The position numbers and the translations under genes were made by a program. The notes beneath the pieces were generated by a model, which saw nothing but the letters and a program-made list of their open reading frames with translations, made no database searches and had not been told where the DNA came from. From Acidobacteriota bacterium (GTDB lineage Bacteria > Acidobacteriota > Terriglobia > Bryobacterales > Bryobacteraceae), in NCBI GenBank assembly GCA_025353165.1, contig JANXRE010000106.1, positions 1 to 64,000 on the forward strand: a DNA stretch of 64,000 nt, written 5' to 3'. Positions 46,196 through 57,000 of the stretch are shown here, piece by piece. Positions within the stretch are counted from its first letter, which is position 1. Every line of letters begins with the position of its first letter.

Positions 46196-48634
46196 ATGCG
46201 ACGCGACACGCTGCTGGATTTCTTTGAAGACTTCGCGTCGTATCCAAACGAATTCCTCGTCCACGACGACGGATTCCGCGTGCGGCGATTCACGTATAAC
46301 GATGTCGCGCGCGCGGCCCGGGCGTTCGCCGCGCGTTTGCAGCGGGCCGGCATCGCCAAAGGCGATAAGGTTCTTATCTGGTCCGAGAACCGGCCCGAAT
46401 GGATCGCTTGCCTGTGGGGTTGTCTGCTGAACGGCACGGTTGCCGTTCCCATCGACTATCGCACCTCCTTCGATTTTCTCGAGCGCGTCCAGAGTCAGGT
46501 GCAGGCCCGCGCGGCGGTGATCGGCGACGAGGTGCTCTGGTCCGGCGGCGCGCCGGGTATCACTCCGTGGAAGTTTTCACAATTCGACTGGACGGATGCG
46601 ACCGAGCCGGCGCACGTCACAGTCTCGCGGGACGACCTGGCGGAGATTATCTTCACTTCGGGAGCGACCGCCGAACCGAAAGGCGTCCTCATCCAGCACC
46701 TGAACATTTTGGCCAACATTGTTCCAGTGGAGAACGAGGTACGGAAGTACCGCCGCTGGGGAAAGCCGTTTTTCCCCATCCGATTTCTGAACTTGCTGCC
46801 GCTTAGTCATATGTTCGGACAGGCGATGGGTACGTTCATCCCTCCGATGCTGCCGGGTATCGCTGTCTTCCTGCGCGGGTACAACCCCGATGAGATCGTG
46901 CGGCAGATCCACTCGCGGCGGATCTCGGTGCTGGTCTCGGTGCCGAAGATCCTGGAGATTCTCCGCGATCACGTGCTGCTGCGGTTTCCCGAGCTCGCAC
47001 AGACCCAGCCCGTTGGCGAGCACTGGGTGCGGCGCTGGTGGCGTTATCGCCGCGTGCACAGCCTCTTTGGTTGGAAGTTCTGGGCGCTGATCACGGGCGC
47101 AGCGCCGTTGCCGCCGGATCTCGAGGAATTCTGGTCGCGCCTGGGCTTTGTCGTCATTCAAGGCTACGGCCTTACGGAAACAGCGCCCATCGTCACCCTG
47201 AATCATCCGTTCCACACGAGCAAGGGATCGGTAGGAAAGCCGATCGGCGGCGTGGAGGTGAAGATTGCCGCGGACGGCGAGGTACTGGTCCGCGGCGAGA
47301 ACGTGACGCCCGGCTATTACGGCGGCAGCGCGACGGCGTTCGACAGCGAGGGATGGTTTCACACGGGCGATGCCGGGGCCCTCGCGCCGGATGGCAGCCT
47401 GATGATTCGCGGGCGCAAAACGGAAATGATCGTCACTCCCGAGGGGCTGAATGTTTTCCCCGAGGACGTCGAGCGGGTGCTCGATCAAATCCCCGGCGTG
47501 CGGGAATCGGCGGTGATCGGCCAGGATCGCGTTCACGCGGTTCTGGTTCTCGCGCCCGGAGCAAACGACCGCGAAATCGTTCGCCAGGCCAACGCTCAAT
47601 TGCAGGATCAGCAGAAGATTCGCAGCGTCACGGTCTGGCCCGGTTCCGATCTGCCTCGCACCGAAGGCACTGGAAAGCTGAAGAGAGGCGAGATCGCCCG
47701 CCAGGTGGAATCGGAAGCCGTTGCCGCGCCGGACCATCGCGTCATGGCATTGCCACCCGCGCTGGCGAGGCTCGCCGGGGGCCGTGAATTGAGGCCGGAC
47801 ACGACGCTCGAAGAGCTCGGCCTCAGCTCCCTGGAGCGGGTCGAATTGATGATGGAGCTCGGCGTACACGAGGGCGAGTTAACGCCGGCGCGCACGGTCT
47901 CCGACCTGATTGAGCACCGGCCGTCGACACCACCGCATACGGAAGACACGTTCGAATTCCCGCGCTGGAATCGCTCCCGGCTGGCGCGCTGGATCCGCAA
48001 TCTCAGCCTGGAATTGTGGATTCTGCCGATTGGCCGGCTGTTCGCCTGGGTACGGGCGGAAGGCCTCGAGAACCTCAAGGATTTGACCGGCCCAGTAATC
48101 TTCGCGCCGAATCATCAGAGCCACTTCGACGTGCCGGCGGTGATGATGGCGCTGCCGTGGCGATGGCGTTTCCGTGTTGCGCCCGCCATGTCGAAGGAGT
48201 TTTTCGACGCCCACTTTCATCCTGAGCGGCACTCGTTTCGCGACCGCATCGCGAACAGCCTGAATTACTACTTGTCCGCGATGTTTTTCAACGCATTCCC
48301 GCTGCCGCAGCGCGAGCGGAGCGCGATCGATGCCTTGCGATACGCAGGCGATCTGGTGAGCGAGGGATGGGCCATCCTAATCTTCCCGGAAGGCGTTCGA
48401 ACCGAACGCGGCGAGATTCATCCGTTCCGGCCGGGTGTTGGGATGATGGCCTCCCGCCTTGGAGTGCCGGTGGTTCCGGTTCGTCTCGAGGGCCTCGACC
48501 GCATTCTGCACCAAAGCTGGCGCATGGCCCGGCCGGGACGCGCGCGTGTGGTGTTCGGGAAACCGCTGCGGTTCACCGGAGACAACTACGCGGGGATCGC
48601 CCGGAGAATCCAAGACGCGGTGAAGTCTCTGTAA
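46196..48634 (+). CDS. Fusion of AMP-forming acyl ligase, acyl-carrier domain and PlsC acyltransferase
   Basis: 812 aa. Residues 1-505: ANL ligase, with FTSGATAEPKGV (153-164), YGLTET (324-329), the GD391 ribose contact and the TGKLKR lysine (K494). Residues 515-580: acyl-carrier-like domain with LEELGLSSLERVELMMEL, where S545 is placed for a phosphopantetheine arm. Residues 595-812: PlsC-like acyltransferase with NHQSHFD (H640, D645) and FPEGVRTE (730-737). It would activate a fatty acid, hold it, and transfer it to a (lyso)phospholipid or glycerol phosphate. The order is opposite to E. coli Aas (PlsC first, no carrier domain). No overlap with neighbours. Confidence 0.88.
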   Translation: MRRDTLLDFFEDFASYPNEFLVHDDGFRVRRFTYNDVARAARAFAARLQRAGIAKGDKVLIWSENRPEWIACLWGCLLNGTVAVPIDYRTSFDFLERVQSQVQARAAVIGDEVLWSGGAPGITPWKFSQFDWTDATEPAHVTVSRDDLAEIIFTSGATAEPKGVLIQHLNILANIVPVENEVRKYRRWGKPFFPIRFLNLLPLSHMFGQAMGTFIPPMLPGIAVFLRGYNPDEIVRQIHSRRISVLVSVPKILEILRDHVLLRFPELAQTQPVGEHWVRRWWRYRRVHSLFGWKFWALITGAAPLPPDLEEFWSRLGFVVIQGYGLTETAPIVTLNHPFHTSKGSVGKPIGGVEVKIAADGEVLVRGENVTPGYYGGSATAFDSEGWFHTGDAGALAPDGSLMIRGRKTEMIVTPEGLNVFPEDVERVLDQIPGVRESAVIGQDRVHAVLVLAPGANDREIVRQANAQLQDQQKIRSVTVWPGSDLPRTEGTGKLKRGEIARQVESEAVAAPDHRVMALPPALARLAGGRELRPDTTLEELGLSSLERVELMMELGVHEGELTPARTVSDLIEHRPSTPPHTEDTFEFPRWNRSRLARWIRNLSLELWILPIGRLFAWVRAEGLENLKDLTGPVIFAPNHQSHFDVPAVMMALPWRWRFRVAPAMSKEFFDAHFHPERHSFRDRIANSLNYYLSAMFFNAFPLPQRERSAIDALRYAGDLVSEGWAILIFPEGVRTERGEIHPFRPGVGMMASRLGVPVVPVRLEGLDRILHQSWRMARPGRARVVFGKPLRFTGDNYAGIARRIQDAVKSL

Positions 48635-48642
48635 GAGCGCGG

Positions 48643-50265
48643 CTATCGCTTCATGCGCCGCATCACCGGACGGGCGACGGCATTGATCGCGGCGTCCAGG
48701 TCCGGAACTTTCATAATCCGGCAAGCGCCATAGAAAATCGCCAATCCGATGGGAAGCGAAACGCTGAGATCCGCCAGCCGTCCCAATTGAGACACGCCGA
48801 AGCGGCCCTCCATAAAGTGGCTCGAAACCCAGATGGCCGCGCCCATCGCCAGCGACGCAACCAGAACCCGCCCAACGCTCGCGACCAACTGGCGGCCGTA
48901 GATGCCGCCGATCCGCCCGCGGATGATCCAGAACTGCACGATAAAACCGAAGGTAGCGACAGCCGACGTCGACAGCGCGAGGCCCGCATGGCCGAGCGAG
49001 GTATATCGGGTGAGCGCGAACGCGGCTCCGAAGTTGACCAGGATGGAAACCAGGCTGACGTACATCGGCGTACGCGCGTCGCCCAGCGCGTAAAACGACG
49101 GGCTGACCACTTTCAGCGCGGCGTAACCGGCCAGCCCGACGGCATAACAGGACAGCGCGGTCGCCGTCTGATAAGTGTCGGAAACGTGGAACCGCCCGCC
49201 CTGGTACACTGCGCCGATAATCGACGGCCCGAGCACGTACAGACCGACGGAAGAAGGGATGGTCAGAAGAAACACCATGGCGAGGGATCGCGACAGGGTC
49301 CGCCGGAACTCGTCGTAGTTGCGCGCCGCTGCGCTGCGCGATACGGCGGGCAGAGTGGCCGAAGCGATGGCAACGCCAAACAGGCCGATCGGCAGTTGCA
49401 TGAACCGGAAGGCGTAGCTCAACCAGCTCACCGGGCCGTTGCCCAGTTGAGACGCGAAGTTGGTGTTCACCATCACGTTGATCTGAGTCGCGGCGTTGCC
49501 GAGAATCGCCGGTCCCATCAACTGGAAAATGTGAATCAGGCCAGGATGCCGCCACTTGAAATCCGGGTGGAACAGAAACCCTGACCTTCGCAGGCTGGGA
49601 ACCTGCCATAACAGTTGCAGCGCTCCGCCGAGCACGACTCCGATCGCCATGCCTTCGATGTGTGTGATGCCGATATGCGGCCCGAGCAGGTAACCGGCGA
49701 TCAGTCCAAATCCCACGCTTCCGATGTTGAAGAACGTGGATGCCATCGCCGGCACGAAGAACTGATTGCACGCGTTCAGCACTCCCATGGCCTGCGCCGC
49801 CAGGGCGACCAGCAGCAGAAACGGGAACATGATGCGCGTCATCACGACGGCCAATGCGAACTTAGCCGGGTCGGCCCGAAACCCACTGGCGAGAATGCCG
49901 ACCAGTGCCGGCGCGAAGATCACGCCGATCACGCAGAGCGCTCCGACCACCACGGTCAGCGCGGTGGCCACCAGGTTGGCCAGTTCGGCGGCTTCCTTCT
50001 TCGAGCGCGTGGCCAGGTACTCGGTGAAGGTCGGGACAAAGGCCGACGAGAGCGCGCCTTCCGCGAACAGGTCTCGGGTCAGGTTGGGAATACGGAATCC
50101 CAGGTTGAAGGCGTCCATCACGACGCCCGCGCCGAACAGGCGGCTCATGACGCTTTCACGAACCAGCCCCGTGATGCGGCTCATAAATACCGCGACCGAG
50201 ACGACGCCCGCGGAGCGGACTACGCTGTCGGACGGCTGGACGATCTCACCTTCCGTGTTGTTCAA
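48643..50265 (-). CDS. murJ: Lipid II flippase
   Basis: 540 aa, TTG start. Integral membrane protein with about 14 helices and MurJ/MviN hallmarks: FMSRITGLVRESVMSRLFGAG and FNLGFRIPNLTRDLFAEGALSSAFVPTFTEY near the N-terminus, and SYAFRFMQLPIGLFGVAIASATLP in the middle. It flips lipid-linked peptidoglycan precursor across the inner membrane. It is the last gene of a tight run starting with the GH30 gene; only 9 bp separate it from the DoxX gene. Confidence 0.95.
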   Translation of the reverse strand: MNNTEGEIVQPSDSVVRSAGVVSVAVFMSRITGLVRESVMSRLFGAGVVMDAFNLGFRIPNLTRDLFAEGALSSAFVPTFTEYLATRSKKEAAELANLVATALTVVVGALCVIGVIFAPALVGILASGFRADPAKFALAVVMTRIMFPFLLLVALAAQAMGVLNACNQFFVPAMASTFFNIGSVGFGLIAGYLLGPHIGITHIEGMAIGVVLGGALQLLWQVPSLRRSGFLFHPDFKWRHPGLIHIFQLMGPAILGNAATQINVMVNTNFASQLGNGPVSWLSYAFRFMQLPIGLFGVAIASATLPAVSRSAAARNYDEFRRTLSRSLAMVFLLTIPSSVGLYVLGPSIIGAVYQGGRFHVSDTYQTATALSCYAVGLAGYAALKVVSPSFYALGDARTPMYVSLVSILVNFGAAFALTRYTSLGHAGLALSTSAVATFGFIVQFWIIRGRIGGIYGRQLVASVGRVLVASLAMGAAIWVSSHFMEGRFGVSQLGRLADLSVSLPIGLAIFYGACRIMKVPDLDAAINAVARPVMRRMKR

Positions 50266-50274
50266 AATCGATTG

Positions 50275-50658
50275 TTACCGCCGATCCACAGACCATATTC
50301 CCGCTCCATGGGATGCAATGAAAAGGAAGATGAAACAGTAGAGCGCTGCCAACTCGCCCTGGTTGAGGGCGGGGAGGAGCATCCGGCCCAGTTGAAACTT
50401 CCAGTGAAATTGGAGGTATGCCACCGCCATGGTGCCCGAGCAGAGGAATGCCGCGCAGCGGGTCTGCCATCCGATCAGAACCAGGAGACCGCCAATCAAC
50501 TCGATCATGCCGCCGAACCACAGTTGTGAACCGGCGTGGGGCGGCGGGAAGCCTTCGGCGAACAAACCAAAGACGATCTGCGCCCCATGGAACGCGAACA
50601 GGAATCCCGCGACGATGCGCAATAATGCGAATGCCCGCTCCTGGTGCTCAGTCGGCAT
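50275..50658 (-). CDS. DoxX-family membrane protein
   Basis: 127 aa from the ATG at 50658, which overlaps the peptidase stop by 11 bp. Four hydrophobic helices and the DoxX pattern: LLRIVAGFLFAFHGAQIVFG, GGMIELIGGLLVLIG, and a glycine-rich mid-section. Members are linked to quinone or thiosulfate oxidation or are of unknown role; nothing in the sequence fixes it here. Sequence between the M20 gene and murJ is fully occupied. Confidence 0.85.
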   Translation of the reverse strand: MPTEHQERAFALLRIVAGFLFAFHGAQIVFGLFAEGFPPPHAGSQLWFGGMIELIGGLLVLIGWQTRCAAFLCSGTMAVAYLQFHWKFQLGRMLLPALNQGELAALYCFIFLFIASHGAGIWSVDRR

Positions 50659-52024
50659 GCCCGTATTGTTCGAAGAAGCGCGCAACCGTCATGATCCCGT
50701 TGTAGAAATTCGAGATCTTGTATTTTTCGTTGGGCGAGTGGAGACCGTCATCGGGGAGCCCCCAACCCATCATCACCGTCGGAATTCCTAGGTGGTTCGC
50801 GAAGTCACCGACGATCGGCACCGAGCCGCCGCTGCGGATGAACACCGTAGGGCGCCCGAGGATGTCGGCGAACACCTTTGACGCGGTCGCGATCGCGGGA
50901 TGGTCCGGATTCACAACCACCGCGGGTCCGGCGCTCAGCATTCGGACCTCGGTAGTAATCCCCGCCGGGGTGTTGTCCTTCACAAACTTTTTGTACGCGG
51001 CGATGATTTTATCGGGATCCTGGTTCGGGACCAGCCGTATGCTGACCTTCGCGGTCGCCTTGGCCGGGATGACGGTCTTTGCTCCCGCCGCCGTGAATCC
51101 GCCCGCGATTCCGTGCACCTCCAGGGTCGGCCGCGACCAGACGCGTTCGAGAACCGTGCGGTCCGCTTCGCCCGTAAGTTGTGTCGAGCCCACTTCCTTC
51201 GCCAGGAATTCCTTCTCGTCGAACGGCAGGCTCGCCCAGCTTTGCTTTTCCGCCGGCGCAGGTTCGGCAACGTCGTCGTACATCCCGGGGATTTGGATTT
51301 TTCCGGCGGCGTCCTTCATCTTCGAAATCAACTCGATCAGCGCGAAGATCGGGTTCGGCGCCGCGCCGCCGTACAGCCCCGAGTGCAGGTCACGCTTCGG
51401 TCCGTTGGCCTCGATCTCGGTGTAGACCAGCCCGCGCAGACCGGTGCACAGGGTCGGAATGCCATCGGCGTACAGCGCCGTGTCGGATACGAGAGCGACA
51501 TCCGCCTTCAGCTTCGCTTTGTTCCCCGCGACATACTTGGCCACCGACTCGCCGCCGACTTCCTCCTCGCCTTCCACCAGGAACTTCACGTTAATAGGCA
51601 GCTTTCCATGGACCGCGAAGAGCGCTTCGACGGCCTTGATGTGCATGTACATCTGCCCTTTGTCGTCGGCCGAGCCGCGCGCGTACAGATTGCCGTCGCG
51701 CTCGGTGGGCTCAAACGGCGGCGTGTGCCACAGCTCGATCGGATCGGGAGGCTGGACGTCGTAGTGCCCGTAACACAGCACCGTCGGCTTGCCCGGCGCA
51801 TGCAGCCAATCGGCATAGACCAGAGGATGTTTCGGCGTGGGGATGATCTCGACGTTCTCGAGGCCCGCCTTCTTCAGCGAATCCGCGACAAACGCCGCCG
51901 CGCGATCCACATCCGGCTTGTTCTCCGGGAGAGTGCTGATGCTGGGGATGCGAATGAAATCTTTCAACTCGTCCAGGAACCGTTGCCGGTTCTGCTGAAT
52001 GTATTGGTCTGTGGTTTGCGCCAT
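50648..52024 (-). CDS. M20-family metallopeptidase (dipeptidase/carboxypeptidase)
   Basis: 458 aa. Binuclear zinc site: CYGHYDVQPPD (first His/Asp), GSADDKGQ (bridging Asp), and VEGEEEVGGES with the catalytic glutamate pair. The lid or dimerisation domain lies at about 195-315. Members cleave dipeptides or deacylate N-acyl amino acids. No signal peptide, so cytoplasmic. It starts 9 bp after the secreted GH30 enzyme's gene on the same strand; co-transcription with DoxX and murJ is likely but no shared function is evident. Confidence 0.88.
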   Translation of the reverse strand: MAQTTDQYIQQNRQRFLDELKDFIRIPSISTLPENKPDVDRAAAFVADSLKKAGLENVEIIPTPKHPLVYADWLHAPGKPTVLCYGHYDVQPPDPIELWHTPPFEPTERDGNLYARGSADDKGQMYMHIKAVEALFAVHGKLPINVKFLVEGEEEVGGESVAKYVAGNKAKLKADVALVSDTALYADGIPTLCTGLRGLVYTEIEANGPKRDLHSGLYGGAAPNPIFALIELISKMKDAAGKIQIPGMYDDVAEPAPAEKQSWASLPFDEKEFLAKEVGSTQLTGEADRTVLERVWSRPTLEVHGIAGGFTAAGAKTVIPAKATAKVSIRLVPNQDPDKIIAAYKKFVKDNTPAGITTEVRMLSAGPAVVVNPDHPAIATASKVFADILGRPTVFIRSGGSVPIVGDFANHLGIPTVMMGWGLPDDGLHSPNEKYKISNFYNGIMTVARFFEQYGHAD

Positions 52025-52033
52025 CGGATAGTC

Positions 52034-53431
52034 CTAGTTTAGCCGTACTGTGACCATGCTCCTCGCCGGGAGTGTTACGTGCGCGTAAGAACCTGCGATA
52101 CGGACGGCGATCCGGCGCGCCTGGCCCGAATTGACGATTTCGAGGACAGTGGATCCGCCGGGAGCGGAGAACGCCACGTGCGACACTCCCGGCAACTCGC
52201 CGGAACTGGCGATTCGAACCGCCCCCGGGCGCACGAATTTGCTGAAGTGCGCGAGATACCAGAACGCGCCGGTATACTCGACCTCACCCTTTGCGCCGTC
52301 GACGATGACCAGCGGGTGCTGCGGGTTGTCCTTGGGGTCGCCATGCTCTTCGGATATGAGCCACGGGCCGCCCTTCTCGTCGAGGATCAGGTTCCAGTAG
52401 ATCCAGCCGGACGCGCCGGCGGCCAGATCGGAGACGATCATGCGCCCCCACCGGTCGCCATCGCCGAAGCCGCGCACCGGCATCGGACGGTTGTCGATCA
52501 CCTTCGCGTAACAGACCTCTGACTGCCAGATCGGGAGGTCGGGGTAGCGTTCGTGCAAGCGTTTCAACGGCTGGCTCGTCTGGTGTTCCCAATCGTAACC
52601 GTGGACCGTGATGGTCCCGATGTACTGCCGCGCCCCCGGGTCATCGAGAATCTTCGTCAGATTCTCCAGGCCCACTCTCCGGTTGTGCGACTCGCAAACC
52701 TGCAGCTTCGTCGTCACGCCCGCGCGGCGCATCTCCGGACCGAGATGGTGCTTGATCAGGTCGGCGATGTCCGCGTACTTGATCTTGCAGTATATGAACT
52801 CCGGCTCGTTGAACGGGGCCAGGTAGTCGATGTTGACGCCCTGTTTCTCGTACTCCTGAAGATAGCGAACCAGGTAGCGGGCGAAGCGCTCGTAGTGCTC
52901 CGGCTTGAGGCTCATGTTCGCATCGAGCATCCAATCGGGCGGGTAATCCGTCGTGGAGTGAATACGGAAGTCGCCGTGCCGGCGTGCCCGTTTAATATAC
53001 GTGATCAGGCCGTTCGGCTTGAGATCGCGGGCGATGCTGAAATGCTTCAGATTCAGGTCGCCGGGAGCGTCGTCGTAGGTGTACCAGCCGCCGTCTGCCG
53101 CGAAGTCGAATGCGGCCGCGGGCGATTTCATCAGGGTGAACCCGGCGCCACCGCCTTGGTTAAATATCCGGCGGAGCGTCTCTTCCTGCTTGTCCTTCGG
53201 TAGGCGGTTGAGCACCATGAGTCCAGCCTCGGTGAAGGTTGCGCCGAAGCCGTCGATGGTTTGGAAGCGTTGGGCCGGGTCGATCCGGATTACGTCGCCG
53301 CTGGGCGCGCCCGTCTGCATCGGAACCGGCGGCAACGCCCTCATCCGGTCGCCCGCCTGGCTGCTTACGATGACCGTGGCCTGCGCCCATGCAAGCGCTG
53401 GAAGGATTACGATAGCGAAGGATCTCCACAT
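52034..53431 (-). CDS. Secreted glycoside hydrolase family 30-like glycosidase
   Basis: 465 aa from ATG 53431 (an ATG at 53446 is also in frame). Signal peptide FAIVILPALAWA. GH30 layout: QTIDGFGATFTEAG at the barrel start, acid/base E209 in LAPFNEPEF, nucleophile E305 in LPIWQSEVCYA, and a C-terminal beta-sandwich ending in LPARSMVTVRLN. Family members are glucosylceramidases, beta-1,6-glucanases or xylanases; the subgroup cannot be told here. Exported. It opens the run GH30-M20-DoxX-MurJ and is divergent from recX (50 bp). Confidence 0.88.
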   Translation of the reverse strand: MWRSFAIVILPALAWAQATVIVSSQAGDRMRALPPVPMQTGAPSGDVIRIDPAQRFQTIDGFGATFTEAGLMVLNRLPKDKQEETLRRIFNQGGGAGFTLMKSPAAAFDFAADGGWYTYDDAPGDLNLKHFSIARDLKPNGLITYIKRARRHGDFRIHSTTDYPPDWMLDANMSLKPEHYERFARYLVRYLQEYEKQGVNIDYLAPFNEPEFIYCKIKYADIADLIKHHLGPEMRRAGVTTKLQVCESHNRRVGLENLTKILDDPGARQYIGTITVHGYDWEHQTSQPLKRLHERYPDLPIWQSEVCYAKVIDNRPMPVRGFGDGDRWGRMIVSDLAAGASGWIYWNLILDEKGGPWLISEEHGDPKDNPQHPLVIVDGAKGEVEYTGAFWYLAHFSKFVRPGAVRIASSGELPGVSHVAFSAPGGSTVLEIVNSGQARRIAVRIAGSYAHVTLPARSMVTVRLN

Positions 53432-53481
53432 GACGGCGACGAGCATATCAAAGCGGAGCGCGTGATAACATCGAACCGCCG

Positions 53482-54000
53482 ATGATACGCAAGCCCGCGC
53501 CGTTGGAGTACTCCGCGCTGATGCAATACGCCGTGCGAACGGTTGCCGGCCGCGGCTTGTCTGCTTCGGAGATGCGGCGGAAACTCGCGCTCCGGGCGGC
53601 GCAACGGGAGGACGTCGATCGCGTCGTTGCCGCCCTGCAGGACGCCGGGGCCTTGAACGATGAGCGATTCGCCGAATCGTTTGCGGCATCGCGCCTAGAG
53701 AACCGGGGTTTCGGGCGCATGCGGGTCCTCCGCGATTTACGCGCCCGGCAAGTGTCTCCAAGAACCGCCGAAGAAGCCGTCACGTCGGCCTACGGCGAAA
53801 CCGACGAGACCGCCCTCATCGAGCACTATATCGCCAAGAAGTTTCGCGGTAAGGACATGCCCGTTTACCTGGCCGAAGAGAAGAACCTTGCGTCGGCATT
53901 CCGCAAGCTCCGTACAGCCGGCTTCAGTCCGGGCAACTCGATTCGGGTGTTGAAGAAGTATTCGCAGCGCGCGGAGGAATTGGAAGACACCGATTCTTAG
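53482..54000 (+). CDS. recX: Recombination regulator RecX
   Basis: 172 aa. Helical repeats of the RecX family: AVRTVAGRGLSASEMRRKLALRA, VDRVVAALQDAGALNDERFAESFAASRLENRGFGRMRVLRDLRARQVS. RecX inhibits or tunes RecA filaments. recA itself is not in the window. It is convergent with the topoisomerase-RecQ fusion (4 bp overlap), so two DNA-repair genes lie end to end; whether this reflects shared function is unknown. Confidence 0.9.
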   Translation: MIRKPAPLEYSALMQYAVRTVAGRGLSASEMRRKLALRAAQREDVDRVVAALQDAGALNDERFAESFAASRLENRGFGRMRVLRDLRARQVSPRTAEEAVTSAYGETDETALIEHYIAKKFRGKDMPVYLAEEKNLASAFRKLRTAGFSPGNSIRVLKKYSQRAEELEDTDS

Positions 54001-57000
54001 CCCCCCGCGGCGCCGAGCACCCGAAAGATCTGATTCCCGTACTTCTCGACAATCTTTAACCCGACGCCGGAGATCTCCAACAGCTCCGCGTCCGAGTGAG
54101 GCTGCATTTCCGCGATCGCCCGCAGAGCCTTGTCGGTGAGAATTCGGAACGCCGGCACGCCTTGTTTCTTGGCCTCCGCCAAGCGCCAGGACTTCAACGC
54201 GGCTTCGGCGAGTGCGGGGTTGGACGCTGCTCGTTTCACCGGCTCGGGCGCCGCGGCGATCCTGGGCGCGCGCGCCTTCTTCTTGCGCTTGCGCGGCTTT
54301 TCTTCGGCAATGACGTCGGCGGGGATGGCGACCGCCTCCACCGCTCCGTCTTCCCGTCCAAACCGCGTCAGATATGCTTTGCGGAACTCGATCGTTTTTC
54401 CATCCTTCTCAAAAGATGTATCCATCACTTCGATCAATCCGCCGCGGGCCATAGCGATGAGGAGATCCTCAAAGCCGCGCCGGTCCAGCGGCGAATTTTC
54501 GAACAGTTGCGTGTGCAGGCGGCCCGTCGCCACGCCGTCGCCACGCTTCAACCCATCGAGGATCTTTTGGATGTTTTCGCGGTCCACCGGATCGGGCGGG
54601 CGAAACGCCTGGCCCACCGCCGCTCCGGAATTGCAGAAATCGCAAACGCCGCAGCGGCGCCGCGAATCGGCGGTGTCGCCAAAGTATCTCACCAGCGCCA
54701 CCATCCGGCAGGTAGCGCCTTCGCAATACGAGAGCATCTTCTCAAACTGCGCCATCTTGTGCTCGCGCTGCGCTTCATAAGAGGGAAGCCAGTTCCCCGC
54801 GCCCCGGCTCAGGTTCTCGGCGTAATCCACCACGGCGCCGCCGTGGATCCAGAGCTTCTCCATCGCGGCGCCGAACGCCTCTTCGGGAAGACGGGTGCGG
54901 TTCTGCACCGCCTCCTTCGGCTGCGGCTCGGCCGTCAGGCAATCGAAGATGCGCGTCAGAACGGAGGGATCGGGATAATCGCGCTCGAAGAAATAGTCGT
55001 GGGTGAAGCGGTCCGAATAGGAATGCATCAGGACCGCGCGCGACGGCAGTCCATCGCGTCCGGCGCGGCCGATCTCCTGGTAGTAACCCTCGATGCTGCC
55101 CGGCAGCGCCGTGTGGATCACCGTGCGGATGTCGGGCTTGTCCACGCCCATGCCGAAGGCGATGGTTGCGACGATCACGTCCAGGCGGCCTTCGAGGAAG
55201 TCTTTTTGCACTTGCTCGCGGCGCTTTCCATCGAGTCCCGCGTGATATGCGTCCGCCGCGAAATCGCGCTGCAGTTCGAGCGCCAGCGCGTTCGAATCCT
55301 TGCGCCGGGGAACGTAGACGATCGCGGGCCTACGGCCATCGTCCTGGAGGATCTCCTGAGTCAGCGCGAAGCGCGCATCCTGCGAGGTCTTCACGATCTC
55401 GATGGCGATGTTGTCGCGTCGGAATCCGTGAATGAAATGTCTCGGCGCGAGAAGGCCGAGCTGTTTCGAGATATCGCTCTGCACCAGCGGCGTTGCGGTC
55501 GCCGTCAACGCGATGACGGGCGCGGGACGCAGAGCCGGAAGGTGTGCGCCGATGGTCCGGTAGTCCGGGCGGAAATCGTGCCCCCACTGCGAAATGCAAT
55601 GGGCCTCGTCAATCGCGATCAGGTGCGGCTTCCTTTTGGCGAGCATCTCCGGAAAGCCGCGCACGCGAAGGCGCTCGGGCGCGACGAAAAGAAAATCGAG
55701 CTTGCCCGCGAGGTATTGAATGCAGACTTCGCGCGAATCGGCCCGATCGCGGTTGGAATGGATTCGCTCGGTCGCGAACCCGAGCGCTTGCATTTTTGCG
55801 ACCTGGTCTTCCATCAACGCGATCAAAGGGCTGATCACCAGCGTCGTGCCGCCCAGCATGATACCGGGCAACTGGTAGCAGAGCGATTTGCCCGATCCCG
55901 TCGGCATCACGAGCAGCGCGTCCTGGCCGGAGGTCAGGACGCGGCAAACCTCTTCCTGGTTGGGCCGGAAGGACTCGAAGCGAAAGGACTTTTGCAAAAC
56001 CTCCAGCAGCGAACTACCGTCCGGAACAGTGCTCCTGGCGGGCGCGACAGACGCCGCCGGCGCCGGAGAAATTCCCGCCTTCCCGACCACCTCCGTCACG
56101 TACTCCTCGATCCCCTTGATGAACGGCCCAAGCTGCGCCTGCCCGCGCTCGATGCGCTTCAGGTAAGCTTCCCATTGCCCGGTCATCGCCGGACTCTTGA
56201 CCTCGGGATGCACGATTCCGATCAGGCGAATACCCTTCTCGGTCGCTTCGATACTCTTGCCGCGACGCTCGATGAACCCGCGTTTCAGCAGTACCTCGAT
56301 AATCTGAGCTCTCGTCGCGGGCGTTCCGAGACCGCTGTCCTTCATCGCGTCCGAGAGTTCTTTGTCGTCCAGTGTCTTGCCCGCCGTCTCCATCGCGGTC
56401 AGGAGCGTGGCGTCGTTGAGCCGTTTGGGCGGGCGCGTCTTCTTCGCCAGAGCCTCAACTTCGACGATCGTTTGCCGCTGGCCTTCCGCCAGGTTCGGAG
56501 GCAGCGCCTGCCCTTCGTCGACGGGCGTTTCATCGCTCTCCCCGCCGCGTTTCGGCTTCTTGCGCTCCTTTTTCACGCCGCCGATGTCGAGCGCTTTCCA
56601 GCCGGTTTGCTGGATGGCCGTGCCGGTCGTGTGGAACCGGTCATCCGAGCCACTCCTTACGAGGGTGATAACGGTGGTGACGGACCAGATGTAGTCGTCG
56701 TGCCACGCAGACAGCAGGCGGCGGCACACGAGATCGAAGATTCTTTGTTCGTCCTGGTCGAGCGAGGCTCTAGCGGGATCGACGCCGGTCGGAATGATCG
56801 CGTGGTGATCCGATACTTTCGTGTCGTCGATGTAACGGCGGCCCAGCGGGCGTTCGCCTGTTCCCGGCGCGAGCAGGCTTTCGTATTCGCCCCGGATGGA
56901 ATCCACGATGCGGGGCAACGTGCCCGCGACATCCTGCGATAGATGACGGCTGTCCGTGCGCGGGTAGCTGATCAGCTTGTGCCGCTCGTATAAGGACTGC

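Noticed and set aside
54096-56942. Very long plus-strand open frame opposite the topoisomerase-RecQ gene
   Set aside because: Arises from GC-rich codon bias in the opposite strand; Arg/His-rich composition and no family motif, while the minus strand encodes conserved domains throughout.
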